Shown piece by piece: positions 25,400-35,416 of a DNA stretch of 64,000 nt. The position numbers and the translations under genes were made by a program. A model generated the notes under the pieces. It had not been told where the DNA came from and did not search any database. It saw only the letters and a list, made by a program, of their open reading frames with translations. The number at the start of each line of letters is the position of its first letter. Positions within the stretch are counted from its first letter, which is position 1. The stretch comes from Oscillospiraceae bacterium (GTDB lineage: Bacteria; Bacillota; Clostridia; Oscillospirales; Acutalibacteraceae): NCBI GenBank assembly GCA_015065845.1, contig SVPQ01000001.1, positions 1 to 64,000 of the forward strand. The letters run 5' to 3'.

Positions 25400-26193
25400 T
25401 TAGTCACATCTATATTCTTTCATTTTTTCATATAGTTTGTCAAGTGCTTTTTTACGAATTTGTGAAACTCTTTGTTGAGAAATATCTAAAACTTCACCAA
25501 TTTCTCTTAAATTAAGATTTTCATAATAATAAAGTGAAATAACTTGCTTTTCTTTTTGGTCTAAACAATCAATTGCTTTTGCAAGTTCTCCTCGAAGTTC
25601 GTTTTCAAGTAAGTCGTTGTCAACATGGGATTTTGAGTTATCCATCGACTTTTCAATAACGCCCTCCCATGCTTGTTCAATCATTTCTTCAAAAGAAATT
25701 GTATCTACCGAAGCAATTTCTACTATTCTCTGACTTAACTGTTGCTCTGTTATGCCTAAATATTCAGCTAATTCTGCATCAGTTGGTTCACGAAGAAGTT
25801 TTTGTTCAAGATATTTTCTACCCTGAGAAATTTTATTCTGTGCATCCCACGCTCTGTTGGTAAGCCAGTTTTGTTTTCTCATATACTTTAAAATTGAACC
25901 ACGGATAGCAAGATAACTGAAAGTATCAAAACTGCTCCCCTTGTAGGGTCATAACGCTCTAAACAATCTATTAAAGCAATAACTCCCTGATTAAAAAAAT
26001 CTTCAAAAGGTATATTGGATAACAATACAGAACGCATACTGTAAATGGCTAAATTTACAAGGTTTAAGTAGTGCATAACAAGTTTATTTCGCAATTCAAC
26101 ACTACCCGTTGCCTTGAATTCGCTCATTACTTTTTCGGGATTATCTAATTTTACTTCTTTAATTCCACTGAAACCGCTCATAATCGTTATCAC
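25400..26193 (-). pseudogene. fliA: Flagellar-type sigma factor (FliA/WhiG family), split into two frames
   Basis: ORF 26193-25888 ends its conserved part at ERYDPTRGA; ORF 25882-25400 starts at MRKQNWLTNRAWD. Reading minus one at the GGGG run (25940-25937) gives ERYDPTRG-SSFDTFSYLAIRGSILKYMRKQNWLT, the expected continuous sequence. Confidence 0.85.
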
Positions 26194-26209
26194 CCCTTTT
26201 CAAGCTAAT

Positions 26210-28291
26210 TTATACATTCACCTGCATAAGTGTAATAGTGCCAAGTGATTGAATTTGTACTGATGTATCAATATCATTGAATGATAAAACAGTAATATCA
26301 GGATAAAACTGGTCGAGTAACTTTTTGAAGTATATTCTTACAACAGGCGAAGTAATAATGATTGGCTCCTGAACGAGTTTTTTCATCTGATTTATCTGCT
26401 CTGTTGTACTTGTAACAATTTTCTGAATTATATCCGGTTCAAGTGCTAAATAAGCACCGCCCTCAATTTTCTTAATACTCTTTATAATCAAATCTTCAAT
26501 TTCAGAATCAAGGCTGACAACCTTTAACTGCCCTGCAATTGAGAATTTGTGTGTAATTGTTCTTCTTAACGCCTGTCTTACATATTCAGTAAGCATATCG
26601 TGGTCTTTAACGTTAGGCGCATAGTCTGCAAGAGTTTCAAGAATAGTTTCCATATCTAAAATCGGAATACCCTCTCTTAAAAGGTTTCTTAAAACTCTCT
26701 GGAGTTCGTTAAGAGAAACAATAGCAGGAACTGTATCTTCAACAATACTTTCGTTGCTCTGTTTAAGATTTTCAATCATTCTCTTAACTTCCTGTCTGCT
26801 GAGAAGTTCACTTGCGTGTCTTCTTATAACTTCAGACAAGTGTGTAACCATAACAGAAGTCGGGTCAATAAGTGTATAACCGGCAATTTCTGCTTTGATT
26901 TTCTTATCATCACTAATCCATTTTGCAGGCATACCAAATGCAGGTTCAACTGTTTCAATACCATCAACATCGTTTTCAGGTGTCTCAGCAGGAACAAGTC
27001 CTAAATAGTGGTCAAGCAAAACTTCACCAACTGCAACGGATTCGCCTTTAAGTTTAATCTCATACTGATTAGGGTTGAGTTGCGAACTATCTTTAAGACG
27101 GATAGCAGGTATAACCATACCCATCTCGTCTGCAAAATGCTTTCTTAACATAACCACACGATCGAGGAAGTTACCACCACTACTCTCGTCAACAATCGGT
27201 AAAAGACTGTAACCAACTTCAACACATATTGCGTCAACATTGAGAAGATTATAAACATTGTCGAGATTTTTGTAATAACTTACCTCGCTTGTAACTTCTT
27301 GTGTAGTCGGCAAATCGCCGAGTTCTCCACCCTCTGCACCGACAGGTTTGGTTTTCTTTAAAAGCATAACACCTAATGCAATAAGCATTATAGAAATAAC
27401 TACTGTCTGTGGTACAGGGAATCCTATAAGTGTAAGGAATGGCAAAACCACACCTGCAATAAGTAAAACAAACGGTTGATTTGAGAATTGCTTAATAACA
27501 TCTGAGTTAAGGTCTGCTTCAGATGATGAACGGGTAACAACAAGACCTGTTGCCATTGAAATTAAAAGTGACGGAATCTGGCTCATAAGACCATCGCCTA
27601 CTGTTGAAATAGAGTAGGTCTGAATAATAGTCATAAAGTCGCCTTCACCATTTATAAGACCAACAACAATACCACCGATTAAGTTTATTAAAGTAACGAT
27701 AATAGAAATAATAGCGTCACCTTTAACGAACTTGGTAGCACCGTCCATAGCACCGAAGAAGTCTGCTTCTCTCTGGATTTTAGAACGCCTTTCTCTTGCT
27801 TGTTCTTCTGTAATAAGACCAGAACTTAAGTCTGCATCAATTGCCATTTGTTTACCAGGTAAAGCGTCAAGTGTAAATCTCGCAGAAACTTCTGCAACAC
27901 GCTCAGCACCTTTAGTAATAACAATAAACTGAACTAAAACTAAAATTAAGAATATAATAAGACCTACAACAATGTTTCCCTGAATAACGAACTGACCGAA
28001 AGTTTTAACAACTTCACCTGCGTAACCGCCGTTTGTAAGAATTGACCTTGTTGAAGAAATATTAAGGCTGAGACGGTAAACTGTTGTTACGAGTAACAAT
28101 GACGGGAAAATTGCAAACTCAAGGGTTTCCTTGATGTACATTGTTATAAATAAAATAACTAAAGAAATAGTAAGGTTAAGTATAAACATAAAGTCAAGAA
28201 TCGCAGTAGGAAGCGGAATAATTAAGAGAGATACAACCGCAACCATCAAGAGCGCAACTGAACTGGTTTTAAGTCTTGATTTTATATTCAT
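26210..28291 (-). CDS. flhA: Flagellar export protein FlhA
   Basis: LTISLVILFITMYIKETLEFAIFPSLLLVTTVYRLSLNISSTRSIL..FVKGDAIISIIV. Confidence 0.97.
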   Translation of the reverse strand: MNIKSRLKTSSVALLMVAVVSLLIIPLPTAILDFMFILNLTISLVILFITMYIKETLEFAIFPSLLLVTTVYRLSLNISSTRSILTNGGYAGEVVKTFGQFVIQGNIVVGLIIFLILVLVQFIVITKGAERVAEVSARFTLDALPGKQMAIDADLSSGLITEEQARERRSKIQREADFFGAMDGATKFVKGDAIISIIVTLINLIGGIVVGLINGEGDFMTIIQTYSISTVGDGLMSQIPSLLISMATGLVVTRSSSEADLNSDVIKQFSNQPFVLLIAGVVLPFLTLIGFPVPQTVVISIMLIALGVMLLKKTKPVGAEGGELGDLPTTQEVTSEVSYYKNLDNVYNLLNVDAICVEVGYSLLPIVDESSGGNFLDRVVMLRKHFADEMGMVIPAIRLKDSSQLNPNQYEIKLKGESVAVGEVLLDHYLGLVPAETPENDVDGIETVEPAFGMPAKWISDDKKIKAEIAGYTLIDPTSVMVTHLSEVIRRHASELLSRQEVKRMIENLKQSNESIVEDTVPAIVSLNELQRVLRNLLREGIPILDMETILETLADYAPNVKDHDMLTEYVRQALRRTITHKFSIAGQLKVVSLDSEIEDLIIKSIKKIEGGAYLALEPDIIQKIVTSTTEQINQMKKLVQEPIIITSPVVRIYFKKLLDQFYPDITVLSFNDIDTSVQIQSLGTITLMQVNV

Positions 28292-28310
28292 TCAACTAAC
28301 CTCCTTTTCT

Positions 28311-29384
28311 TTATTTTTTTGCTGTCTTTTTATTTTTTTCTTTTAAATTATAAACAAACGCTAAGATTTTAGCAATTGCTTTGTAGAATTCTTCAGGAAT
28401 TTCATCCCCGACTTCTACTGCGTCATATAAAGCACGGGCAAGTGGTCTGTCTTCAGTAACATAAACATCATTTTCTTCTGCTACCTTAACAATTCTTAAC
28501 GCTAACTGGTCCATACCTTTTGCAACCACTCGTGGTGCTCTGTCTTTATCTCTGTCAAATTTAAGGGCTACTGCAAAGTGAGTAGGGTTACGAATAACAA
28601 CATCTGCTTCAGGAACATTCTGCATCATTCTCTGACGAGAGCGTTGCTGTTGCAATTGTCTTTGCCTACCTTTAATTTGCGGGTTACCTTCAATTTGTTT
28701 ATATTCGTCTTTAATTTCCTGCTTACTCATCTTCATATTCTTTTCGTAATCCCACCATTGATACAGGTAGTCAGCCGCTGCTAAAAATACGAAAGCAATA
28801 CCAGATTTTAATACAACATCCATTATAATTTCGCCTGTTTTATTAATAGCGTTAACAGGTGCCATATCTATAAGCATCGGTAAAGTAGTAACTTCATCTA
28901 TAAGAACTGTATAAACCATATAAAGTAAGACTATAATCTTAATAAGTGACTTTAAAAGTTCAACTATAGCTCTTATAGAGAACATCTTTTTTATACCGTT
29001 GAGCGGATTTATTCTGTTGAATTTTGGTGCAAATGCTTTCGTTGAAAAAAGCATTTTTGTCTGTGCCATAGTAACTACAATTGCAACTAAAACAGAAACT
29101 GCTACTAACGGCATTGCAGTTTTTAAAAATACAAGACCTAAATCTGTAAAAGTTGTTGAAATATCAGAAGCTAAAAACACATCTTTAGTACCTGCTAAAG
29201 AAATATATCTTCTGACTAAATCCTGCACATTGGTAAAAATGGACGGTGCAAACATTTTGAGTGCATAAAACGAAGCGATAAGCGAAACAGCCGTAACAGC
29301 ATCCTTACTAAGAAAGACATTACCTTTCTTTCGTTCGTCTTTTCGCTTTTTGGGCGTCGCTTTTTCGGTTTTCTCACCCGCCAT
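28311..29384 (-). CDS. flhB: Flagellar export protein FlhB
   Basis: MAGEKTEKATPKKRKDERKKGNV..VVIRNPTHFAVALKF (NPTH autocleavage motif). Confidence 0.97.
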   Translation of the reverse strand: MAGEKTEKATPKKRKDERKKGNVFLSKDAVTAVSLIASFYALKMFAPSIFTNVQDLVRRYISLAGTKDVFLASDISTTFTDLGLVFLKTAMPLVAVSVLVAIVVTMAQTKMLFSTKAFAPKFNRINPLNGIKKMFSIRAIVELLKSLIKIIVLLYMVYTVLIDEVTTLPMLIDMAPVNAINKTGEIIMDVVLKSGIAFVFLAAADYLYQWWDYEKNMKMSKQEIKDEYKQIEGNPQIKGRQRQLQQQRSRQRMMQNVPEADVVIRNPTHFAVALKFDRDKDRAPRVVAKGMDQLALRIVKVAEENDVYVTEDRPLARALYDAVEVGDEIPEEFYKAIAKILAFVYNLKEKNKKTAKK

Positions 29385-29431
29385 TTTTTAACCACCACTT
29401 TTCACAGTAAGAATAAATTGTATTTAATAAA

Positions 29432-30202
29432 CTACACCGAAGTAAATAATTTATAAATATTATCTGTTAATATTCCGACATAGTTTTCCATAAAATTTCC
29501 TACCGGAACAGAAAAAGCAAATAACAGTAAAAATCCGAGAAAAATCTTTAACGGAAAATGTATTGAAAATATGTTGATTTGTGGTGATAACTTCATTAAC
29601 ACACCCAAAGCAACTTCTAAAACAAATGTAGCAACAATAAATGGTGCAACAAGTTTTATTATAAGTGAAAATGCAGAAACAAACATAGTCATAACAAACT
29701 GTGCTGTATTCTGACCTATTTCTATTGCACCCATAGATACAATATCATAAGACGAAGCCATTATTCTTATAAATGTCAGGTGACTGTCTGTTGAAAAGAA
29801 ATACATAACAAACATAAGTTCAAAGAGTTTACCGGAAACAGATGCCTGAATACTGGTACCCGGGTCAAATGCCTTAGCCATTGAAAGACCAAAACCCATA
29901 TCTATTATGTCACCTGCGGCAAAAAGCATATAGTAGAAAATCTGAAAAACAAGTCCTGCGGCAAAGCCCACTAAAAATTCTTTAAGCATAGCAAAAAGAA
30001 ATACAAGACCATCGAAATTTTCTATTCCGGGTGCTTTTAATGTCGGTGTAAGAATAAGTGTTAATCCTAAAGCAAGACCTACCTTGACTGCAGAAACAAC
30101 ATTCCTTCTTGCAAGTAATGGGTTAAAAAACAGCATTGCTCCCATTCTGCAGAATACGAGAATGTATGCGCCAAGACCTTGTACTAAAAGTTGCCCTGAC
30201 AT
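29432..30202 (-). CDS. fliR: Flagellar export protein FliR
   Basis: Polytopic FliR-like protein between FliQ and FlhB; LARRNVVSAVKVGLALGLTLIL. Confidence 0.95.
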   Translation of the reverse strand: MSGQLLVQGLGAYILVFCRMGAMLFFNPLLARRNVVSAVKVGLALGLTLILTPTLKAPGIENFDGLVFLFAMLKEFLVGFAAGLVFQIFYYMLFAAGDIIDMGFGLSMAKAFDPGTSIQASVSGKLFELMFVMYFFSTDSHLTFIRIMASSYDIVSMGAIEIGQNTAQFVMTMFVSAFSLIIKLVAPFIVATFVLEVALGVLMKLSPQINIFSIHFPLKIFLGFLLLFAFSVPVGNFMENYVGILTDNIYKLFTSV

Positions 30203-30205
30203 TTA

Positions 30206-30469
30206 CTACAACCCCGCCATATAGGACATTATGTACTGGAAGAATTCCTGAATATTTGAAATCATCCAGGAACCACCCACAATAAGAATAACGCCTATAA
30301 TCAAAATCTTAGGTGCAAATGAAAGGGTTTGCTCGTGAATCTGTGTAGCCGCCTGAAATATGGCAATTACAAGACCTACGCCAACACTTATTAAAAGCAT
30401 TGGTGACACAAGTTTTATTATGAGAAGAATTGACTCTCTGAATATAACAAGAGCATCTTCCTGTGTCAT
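30206..30469 (-). CDS. fliQ: Flagellar export protein FliQ
   Basis: MTQEDALVIFRESILLIIKLVSPMLL..GLVIAIFQAATQIHEQTLSFAPKI. Confidence 0.95.
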   Translation of the reverse strand: MTQEDALVIFRESILLIIKLVSPMLLISVGVGLVIAIFQAATQIHEQTLSFAPKILIIGVILIVGGSWMISNIQEFFQYIMSYMAGL

Positions 30470-30521
30470 ATTAAGCACTCCTTTCATTTAACATTCTTAA
30501 TTAAAACACTTCTGAGCGTAG

Positions 30522-31340
30522 CTAATTAAAACTCGATATGAGCATTTCAATCAGCAGTCCCCAACCATCGACTACAACGAAAAGCATCAGCTTAAACGGT
30601 AGCGATATCATCGATGGCGGAAGCATAACCATACCCATCGACATAAGGGTGCTCGAAACTATCATATCAATTATTAAAAACGGCAGGAACAACAAAAAGC
30701 CCATTGTAAATGCACGTTTCAATTCGCTTGTTATAAAAGAAGGAACAATAACAGAAAGTGGTAATTCTTTCAATGACTCTGTGTTACCGCCTTCAACTAT
30801 ATCTTCGTCACCTGACAAAGATAAAAACATATCTAAATCTTTATCTTTAGTCTGTTTAAGCATAAACTCTTTTATAGGGTCCTGCATTCTTTCTAAAGCA
30901 ACTTCTTCTGTAATTTTACCTTTTTGCAAAGGTTCAATAGCCTCGGTATTTATTGTAGAAATAACCGGTGACATTATAAAGAGTGAAAGTGCTAAAGCAA
31001 GACCTATAATAACCTGGTTAGGTGGTGTCTGCTGTAAACCGATTGCATTTCTCAAAAGCGACAGAACTATTACAATTCTTGTAAAACTCGTCATCATCAT
31101 CAGTAATGACGGTGCTAAAGCCAGTAGCACAAACAAGAATAAAAGTTGTAATTCGCTCATTGCCCCTTCTTGTGCGTCACTGTTTATATCAACACTTACT
31201 GACGCTGCATTTGCAGTAACTGCAAAAATAATAGCAAAAACAGTTATGGCAACTGTTAATAGTATTAGCCGTCCCCACAACCGTTTTATTTGCTTAGAGC
31301 GAGGGGATTTTTCTTTTTGAGTTTTGGGATTTTTATTCAT
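30522..31340 (-). CDS. fliP: Flagellar export protein FliP
   Basis: PSLLMMMTSFTRIVIVLSLLRNAIGLQQTPPNQVIIGLALALSLFIMSPV. Confidence 0.97.
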   Translation of the reverse strand: MNKNPKTQKEKSPRSKQIKRLWGRLILLTVAITVFAIIFAVTANAASVSVDINSDAQEGAMSELQLLFLFVLLALAPSLLMMMTSFTRIVIVLSLLRNAIGLQQTPPNQVIIGLALALSLFIMSPVISTINTEAIEPLQKGKITEEVALERMQDPIKEFMLKQTKDKDLDMFLSLSGDEDIVEGGNTESLKELPLSVIVPSFITSELKRAFTMGFLLFLPFLIIDMIVSSTLMSMGMVMLPPSMISLPFKLMLFVVVDGWGLLIEMLISSFN

Positions 31341-31725
31341 CTTTACCGTCTCCCTTCCCCTCATTCTTCTTATTCAACAAATTGTTATAAGCGTCTGTGA
31401 AGAAAGTCATAAAGTTATTTTCGCCCGCGTTCTGAACTACCGTGTTCTCAGGGAAAAGTGAAGCATCCATTTCTTCAATCTTTGTAACGCTTTGTGCTGT
31501 AAATGCTAAAAGAAACACTTTATCGGAAACTCTGACTAAAGCAAGTGATTGGTCCTTACCAACTGCCATTCGTTCTATTATTTCAATATTTTTAAGTTTA
31601 CCACTCATTTTAGGCTGGTATTGCTTTGCAAAAAATTTAGAGAAATAATATGCTCCGACAAAAACGGCAAGCATAAGGACAATTGTACCAATTCCCACGA
31701 GAATTGTTTCTACAGTCTGCCCCAT
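31333..31725 (-). CDS. fliO: Flagellar biosynthesis protein FliO/FliZ-like
   Basis: Small TM protein upstream of fliP; IEIIERMAVGKDQSLALVRVSDKVFLLAFTAQSVTKIEE. Confidence 0.85.
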   Translation of the reverse strand: MGQTVETILVGIGTIVLMLAVFVGAYYFSKFFAKQYQPKMSGKLKNIEIIERMAVGKDQSLALVRVSDKVFLLAFTAQSVTKIEEMDASLFPENTVVQNAGENNFMTFFTDAYNNLLNKKNEGKGDGKDE

Positions 31726-31764
31726 ACAAAGCCCTCTCTTATTATAAATTAAATATTATAATGA

Positions 31765-32127
31765 TTACAATGGTAAAATTTTAGTAACTGTCTGAACGAT
31801 TCTGTCTTGTTTGAAAGGTTTAACAATGAAGTCAAGAGCACCTAATTTAATAGCCTCCATAACCATTGATTCCTGACCCATAGCAGAACACATAACAACT
31901 TTTGAGTTAGGATCAATTTGTTTGATAGCTGCAAGAGCTTCAATACCGCTCATATTTGGCATTGTAATATCAAGAAGAACTAAATCTGGCTTGTGTTCCT
32001 GATAAAGTTCAACAGCCTGAGCACCGTCAGCAGCCTCAACAAAATCTGTGTAACCTACACCACTTAAATGGTTTTGAATCATTTTTCTCATGAAACCTGC
32101 GTCATCAGCTAACATAATTTTATACAT
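31765..32127 (-). CDS. cheY: Chemotaxis response regulator CheY
   Basis: KIMLADDAGFMRKMIQNHL..DLVLLDITMPNMSGIEAL..VVMCSAMGQ..DFIVKPF. Confidence 0.93.
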   Translation of the reverse strand: MYKIMLADDAGFMRKMIQNHLSGVGYTDFVEAADGAQAVELYQEHKPDLVLLDITMPNMSGIEALAAIKQIDPNSKVVMCSAMGQESMVMEAIKLGALDFIVKPFKQDRIVQTVTKILPL

Positions 32128-32163
32128 AAATTCGTCCTCTTTTCTCAAATTATAATTTTAATC

Positions 32164-33504
32164 TTATAAAGAATTACCAAGTGAATCTAAAAGTTCTTTT
32201 GCACCGACAATTTCTGTTACACGAACACCGAAGTTATCGCCAACAACAATAACATCACCGTATGCAAGTAATTGACCATTAACAATAATTTCTGCTGGTG
32301 CACCAGTCTGTTTGTCAAGTTCAATAACTGTACCCTGACCGAAGTCCATAATATCTTTAATCTTTTTCTTTGAGCGACCAATTACAACTGAAATATCAAG
32401 TTGAACGCCCATAAGTAAGTTAAGATTACCGCTATATGGATTTCCTTGCATACCAACCTTTTTACCAAAATCAGGGAAATCTGCAGTTTTGATTGTAACA
32501 GATGGGTCTTGCTGCATCGGCATTCCATAACCCATAGGTGGTTGCTGCATCGGCATTCCGTAATATGGATTCTGCATATTAGGCATCATACCTTGCTGAT
32601 ATGGATTCTGCTGATACATACCTTGCTGCATATACTGTTCCTGACCATACATTGGTGGTTGAGCATACATATTAGGAGCACCCTGATTCATAGGTTGTGC
32701 ATTATATGTATTTTCCTGAACAGGAGGTTGCACTGGTGGTTGTACAGGTGGTTGTTCAGGCACCGGTGCAGGAGCTGGTGCTGGTGTTGGAGCAGGAGCC
32801 GGTGCAGGAGCAGGAGCAGGAGCAGGAATTTCTGCTGGTGCAGGTTCTGCTGCTTCTTCTCCACCTGAAATTATTGAAATAATCTTTTTCGCCAAATCAA
32901 TTGACAAGTAAGAAGTAAACACTGTATCAACAATTGGCTGCCCTGCTATATTGTCTTCAATATTAAGATTGAAAGAAACTGCTACAACATTTTCTTCTGA
33001 ATGACCATCTGATTCAAAAGATTCAAGCACATCTGTGCGTGATGTGATTAACTTTGACTCAGGTGTTGAAATATTAACTGTCATACCTAAGATTTCTGAA
33101 AGTGCAGTTGCAGATGAACCCATCATCTGATTCATAACTTCACAAGCAGCACTAAGGCTCATATCGTCAAATTCAAATTCTTCTTCAGAGCCCTGTGTGT
33201 AATCGTTACCCATAAGAATGTCTAAGATTATTCTCATATCGTTTCTTCTGAGAATAATTACGTTAGCACCCTCAATACCTTCAACATAGTTAATTTTTAC
33301 TAAGATTGCAGGTTCAAGTTTAGAATAATCAATGGTATCAAAAGTATTTAATTCAACATTAGGAGTTGTTATTAATACCTTCTTGTCTAACATTGAAGAT
33401 ACCGCTGTAGCCGCAGCACCCATGCTAATGTTTAAGACTTCACCAATGGCATCAAGGTCATCGGCTGTTAAGAAATTTTCGCTATTAGTCTTCAACTGTT
33501 GCAT
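32164..33504 (-). CDS. fliY: Flagellar motor switch phosphatase FliY (CheC-FliN fusion)
   Basis: CheC-like N-terminus (DDLDAIGEVLNISMGAAATAVSSML), Pro/Ala/Gln-rich linker, FliN C-terminus (LMGVQLDISVVIGRSKKKIKDIMDFGQGTVIELDKQTGAP). Confidence 0.95.
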   Translation of the reverse strand: MQQLKTNSENFLTADDLDAIGEVLNISMGAAATAVSSMLDKKVLITTPNVELNTFDTIDYSKLEPAILVKINYVEGIEGANVIILRRNDMRIILDILMGNDYTQGSEEEFEFDDMSLSAACEVMNQMMGSSATALSEILGMTVNISTPESKLITSRTDVLESFESDGHSEENVVAVSFNLNIEDNIAGQPIVDTVFTSYLSIDLAKKIISIISGGEEAAEPAPAEIPAPAPAPAPAPAPTPAPAPAPVPEQPPVQPPVQPPVQENTYNAQPMNQGAPNMYAQPPMYGQEQYMQQGMYQQNPYQQGMMPNMQNPYYGMPMQQPPMGYGMPMQQDPSVTIKTADFPDFGKKVGMQGNPYSGNLNLLMGVQLDISVVIGRSKKKIKDIMDFGQGTVIELDKQTGAPAEIIVNGQLLAYGDVIVVGDNFGVRVTEIVGAKELLDSLGNSL

Positions 33505-34510
33505 CCTCCCTTTGTTTTTCTTCTTGTTGGTCGCCTAATGATTTAACAAGTTTAATTGCTTTCTTGTTATTGGATTCACCCATTCTTGCGGTGTACCAAG
33601 GCATACCCTCAATGTGAACCTCAATATTGTCATCAATACGCTTATTTAACATCAAAACATCATTTACTCTTAAGTCGGTAACTTCTTCAAAAGACATTGT
33701 ACATCTGTCAAGATAAGCTTCAATGTTAAGGTCAGATTTCTTAAGGTAATCCATAAGTAAATCTTTCTTTTGTCTTTCTTTATCCTGATCCTGTTGTCTT
33801 TCGCCCTGAGAATATTTCTGACTCAAGTTGTTAATGACTTCTTCAAATTTATCAGCAGGCATACATAAGTTTGCCGTACCTTCGTAAAATTCTTCTTTTA
33901 TATCAAACGAAACGATAAGAACTATATCCTGTGGTGAAAATGCCTGAATAAGTCTACCATTTGTCTGAATAGCTTTAAAAGAAGTTTCAAGTGGGAAATA
34001 GGTCTGCCAGGCATCTTTCATAGTCCTTGCAACCTTGGTCATTACATGTTCAAGTAATGCCGTTTCTATTTCTGTATAATCTCGTTGAAGTATTGTAGGT
34101 TCGCCATTACCACCCATCAACCTGTCAATTAACATATAACCGAATGAAGTTGGAAATTCGAGAAGCATTGTTGTTTCACCGAAACTCGAATTTTCAGGTT
34201 CAAAACCTATAATACCTACCAGAGTACTGTCCGGAATAGCATTGTTAAACTCAAAATATCTTTGTTCTTCTAACTGACTTACATTTACTTCACAGATACT
34301 GTGAAGTGCGTTTGTGAAATAAGAAGAAACAATTCTTGCATAAGTTTCAAGAAAGTTGTTTAACGATTTAAGCTGGTCTTTTGTAAACTTTTTAGGTGAG
34401 GCGAAGTTATATGCTTTAATTCGTTCTTCCGGCTCGCTCTCAACCGGTGCACCGCTTTTCATTCGTTGCAAAAGTTCATCAATCTGGCTTTGGGATAACG
34501 CTTCTGCCAT
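33485..34510 (-). CDS. fliM: Flagellar motor switch protein FliM
   Basis: LSQSQIDELLQRM..GYMLIDRLMGGNG..DLRVNDVLMLNKRIDDNIEVHIEGMPWYTARMG. Confidence 0.97.
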   Translation of the reverse strand: MAEALSQSQIDELLQRMKSGAPVESEPEERIKAYNFASPKKFTKDQLKSLNNFLETYARIVSSYFTNALHSICEVNVSQLEEQRYFEFNNAIPDSTLVGIIGFEPENSSFGETTMLLEFPTSFGYMLIDRLMGGNGEPTILQRDYTEIETALLEHVMTKVARTMKDAWQTYFPLETSFKAIQTNGRLIQAFSPQDIVLIVSFDIKEEFYEGTANLCMPADKFEEVINNLSQKYSQGERQQDQDKERQKKDLLMDYLKKSDLNIEAYLDRCTMSFEEVTDLRVNDVLMLNKRIDDNIEVHIEGMPWYTARMGESNNKKAIKLVKSLGDQQEEKQREDATVED

Positions 34511-34549
34511 TCAGCTACTCAACTCCTTTCCTGGAATAAATTATAAAAA

Positions 34550-35383
34550 TCATTTCTTTGTTTCTTTACCTGATAACTGTGGAAGTAAAACATCATTTAC
34601 ATCGCCCTCTTTAGGGTATTCATCATTATTATAAAGTTCTTCGAGAGCACTGTAAATATTTGTATTGACATTACTGTCTTTACCGATAATAACAAGTTCA
34701 ACACGGCGATTCTTTCTCATACCTTCTTCTGTATCGTTTGGTTCTACAGGGAAGTTATCACCATAACCCATACAAGTAATCTTCATATTATCGATATTTT
34801 TATTCAACTCAAAAAAGTTTGCAACAACTGCAGCTCTTTCGCCTGAAAGACGCCATGTTCTTTCAGGGTCCTGCTCAACAGCAGGTTTAGCAGTGTGCCC
34901 TAAAATATTTATAAGTTTAATTTCTTTTTCATATTCTTTCAAACCGTCACCTATGAAATCCAATACTTCATAAGCATCATCTCTCAAGGTGTATTCGTTA
35001 GCTTTAAAGAATATAGCACTGTCAAAGCGCACATAAATAACATCTTCTATTTTTGCAATGGAAACAGAACTTTCCATATTATTTTCTTCAACATATTCTT
35101 CTAGTTTTTCAAAGAGTGTATCCATAGCGGCTTCTGTCATATCCTGACTGTTACCCGAACCTTCACCGCCACCTACTGCTGAACCCTGAATAATTTCTTC
35201 AAGCACTTCTTTATCTATGTTCTGGAATGATTCAAGGAAAGCATTAAACTTTTCCTGGTCAATAACTGACATACTAATCATTAATACAAAGAAAGTAAGA
35301 AGCAAGGTAACCATATCGGCGTAGGTGTTAAGCCAAGCCTGACCGCCACCGCCACCGCCGGAAGAATTTCTTTTTCTTGCCAT
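34550..35383 (-). CDS. motB: Flagellar motor protein MotB
   Basis: WLNTYADMVTLLLTFFVLMISMS; OmpA-like C-terminus NILGHTAKP..RTWRLSGERAAVVANFF. Confidence 0.95.
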   Translation of the reverse strand: MARKRNSSGGGGGGQAWLNTYADMVTLLLTFFVLMISMSVIDQEKFNAFLESFQNIDKEVLEEIIQGSAVGGGEGSGNSQDMTEAAMDTLFEKLEEYVEENNMESSVSIAKIEDVIYVRFDSAIFFKANEYTLRDDAYEVLDFIGDGLKEYEKEIKLINILGHTAKPAVEQDPERTWRLSGERAAVVANFFELNKNIDNMKITCMGYGDNFPVEPNDTEEGMRKNRRVELVIIGKDSNVNTNIYSALEELYNNDEYPKEGDVNDVLLPQLSGKETKK

Positions 35384-35416
35384 TTTTTACCAACCTTTAC
35401 ATAATTATTGGGTTAA

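Noticed and set aside
25880-25945. Programmed -1 ribosomal frameshift in the sigma factor
   Set aside because: ACA AGG GGA is not a canonical X-XXY-YYZ slippery heptamer and I see no obvious downstream pseudoknot; mutation, slippage or assembly error is more likely.
30538-31320. 260-aa plus-strand ORF opposite fliP
   Set aside because: Antisense to a clearly conserved fliP; low-complexity Ser/Ile-rich composition typical of shadow ORFs.
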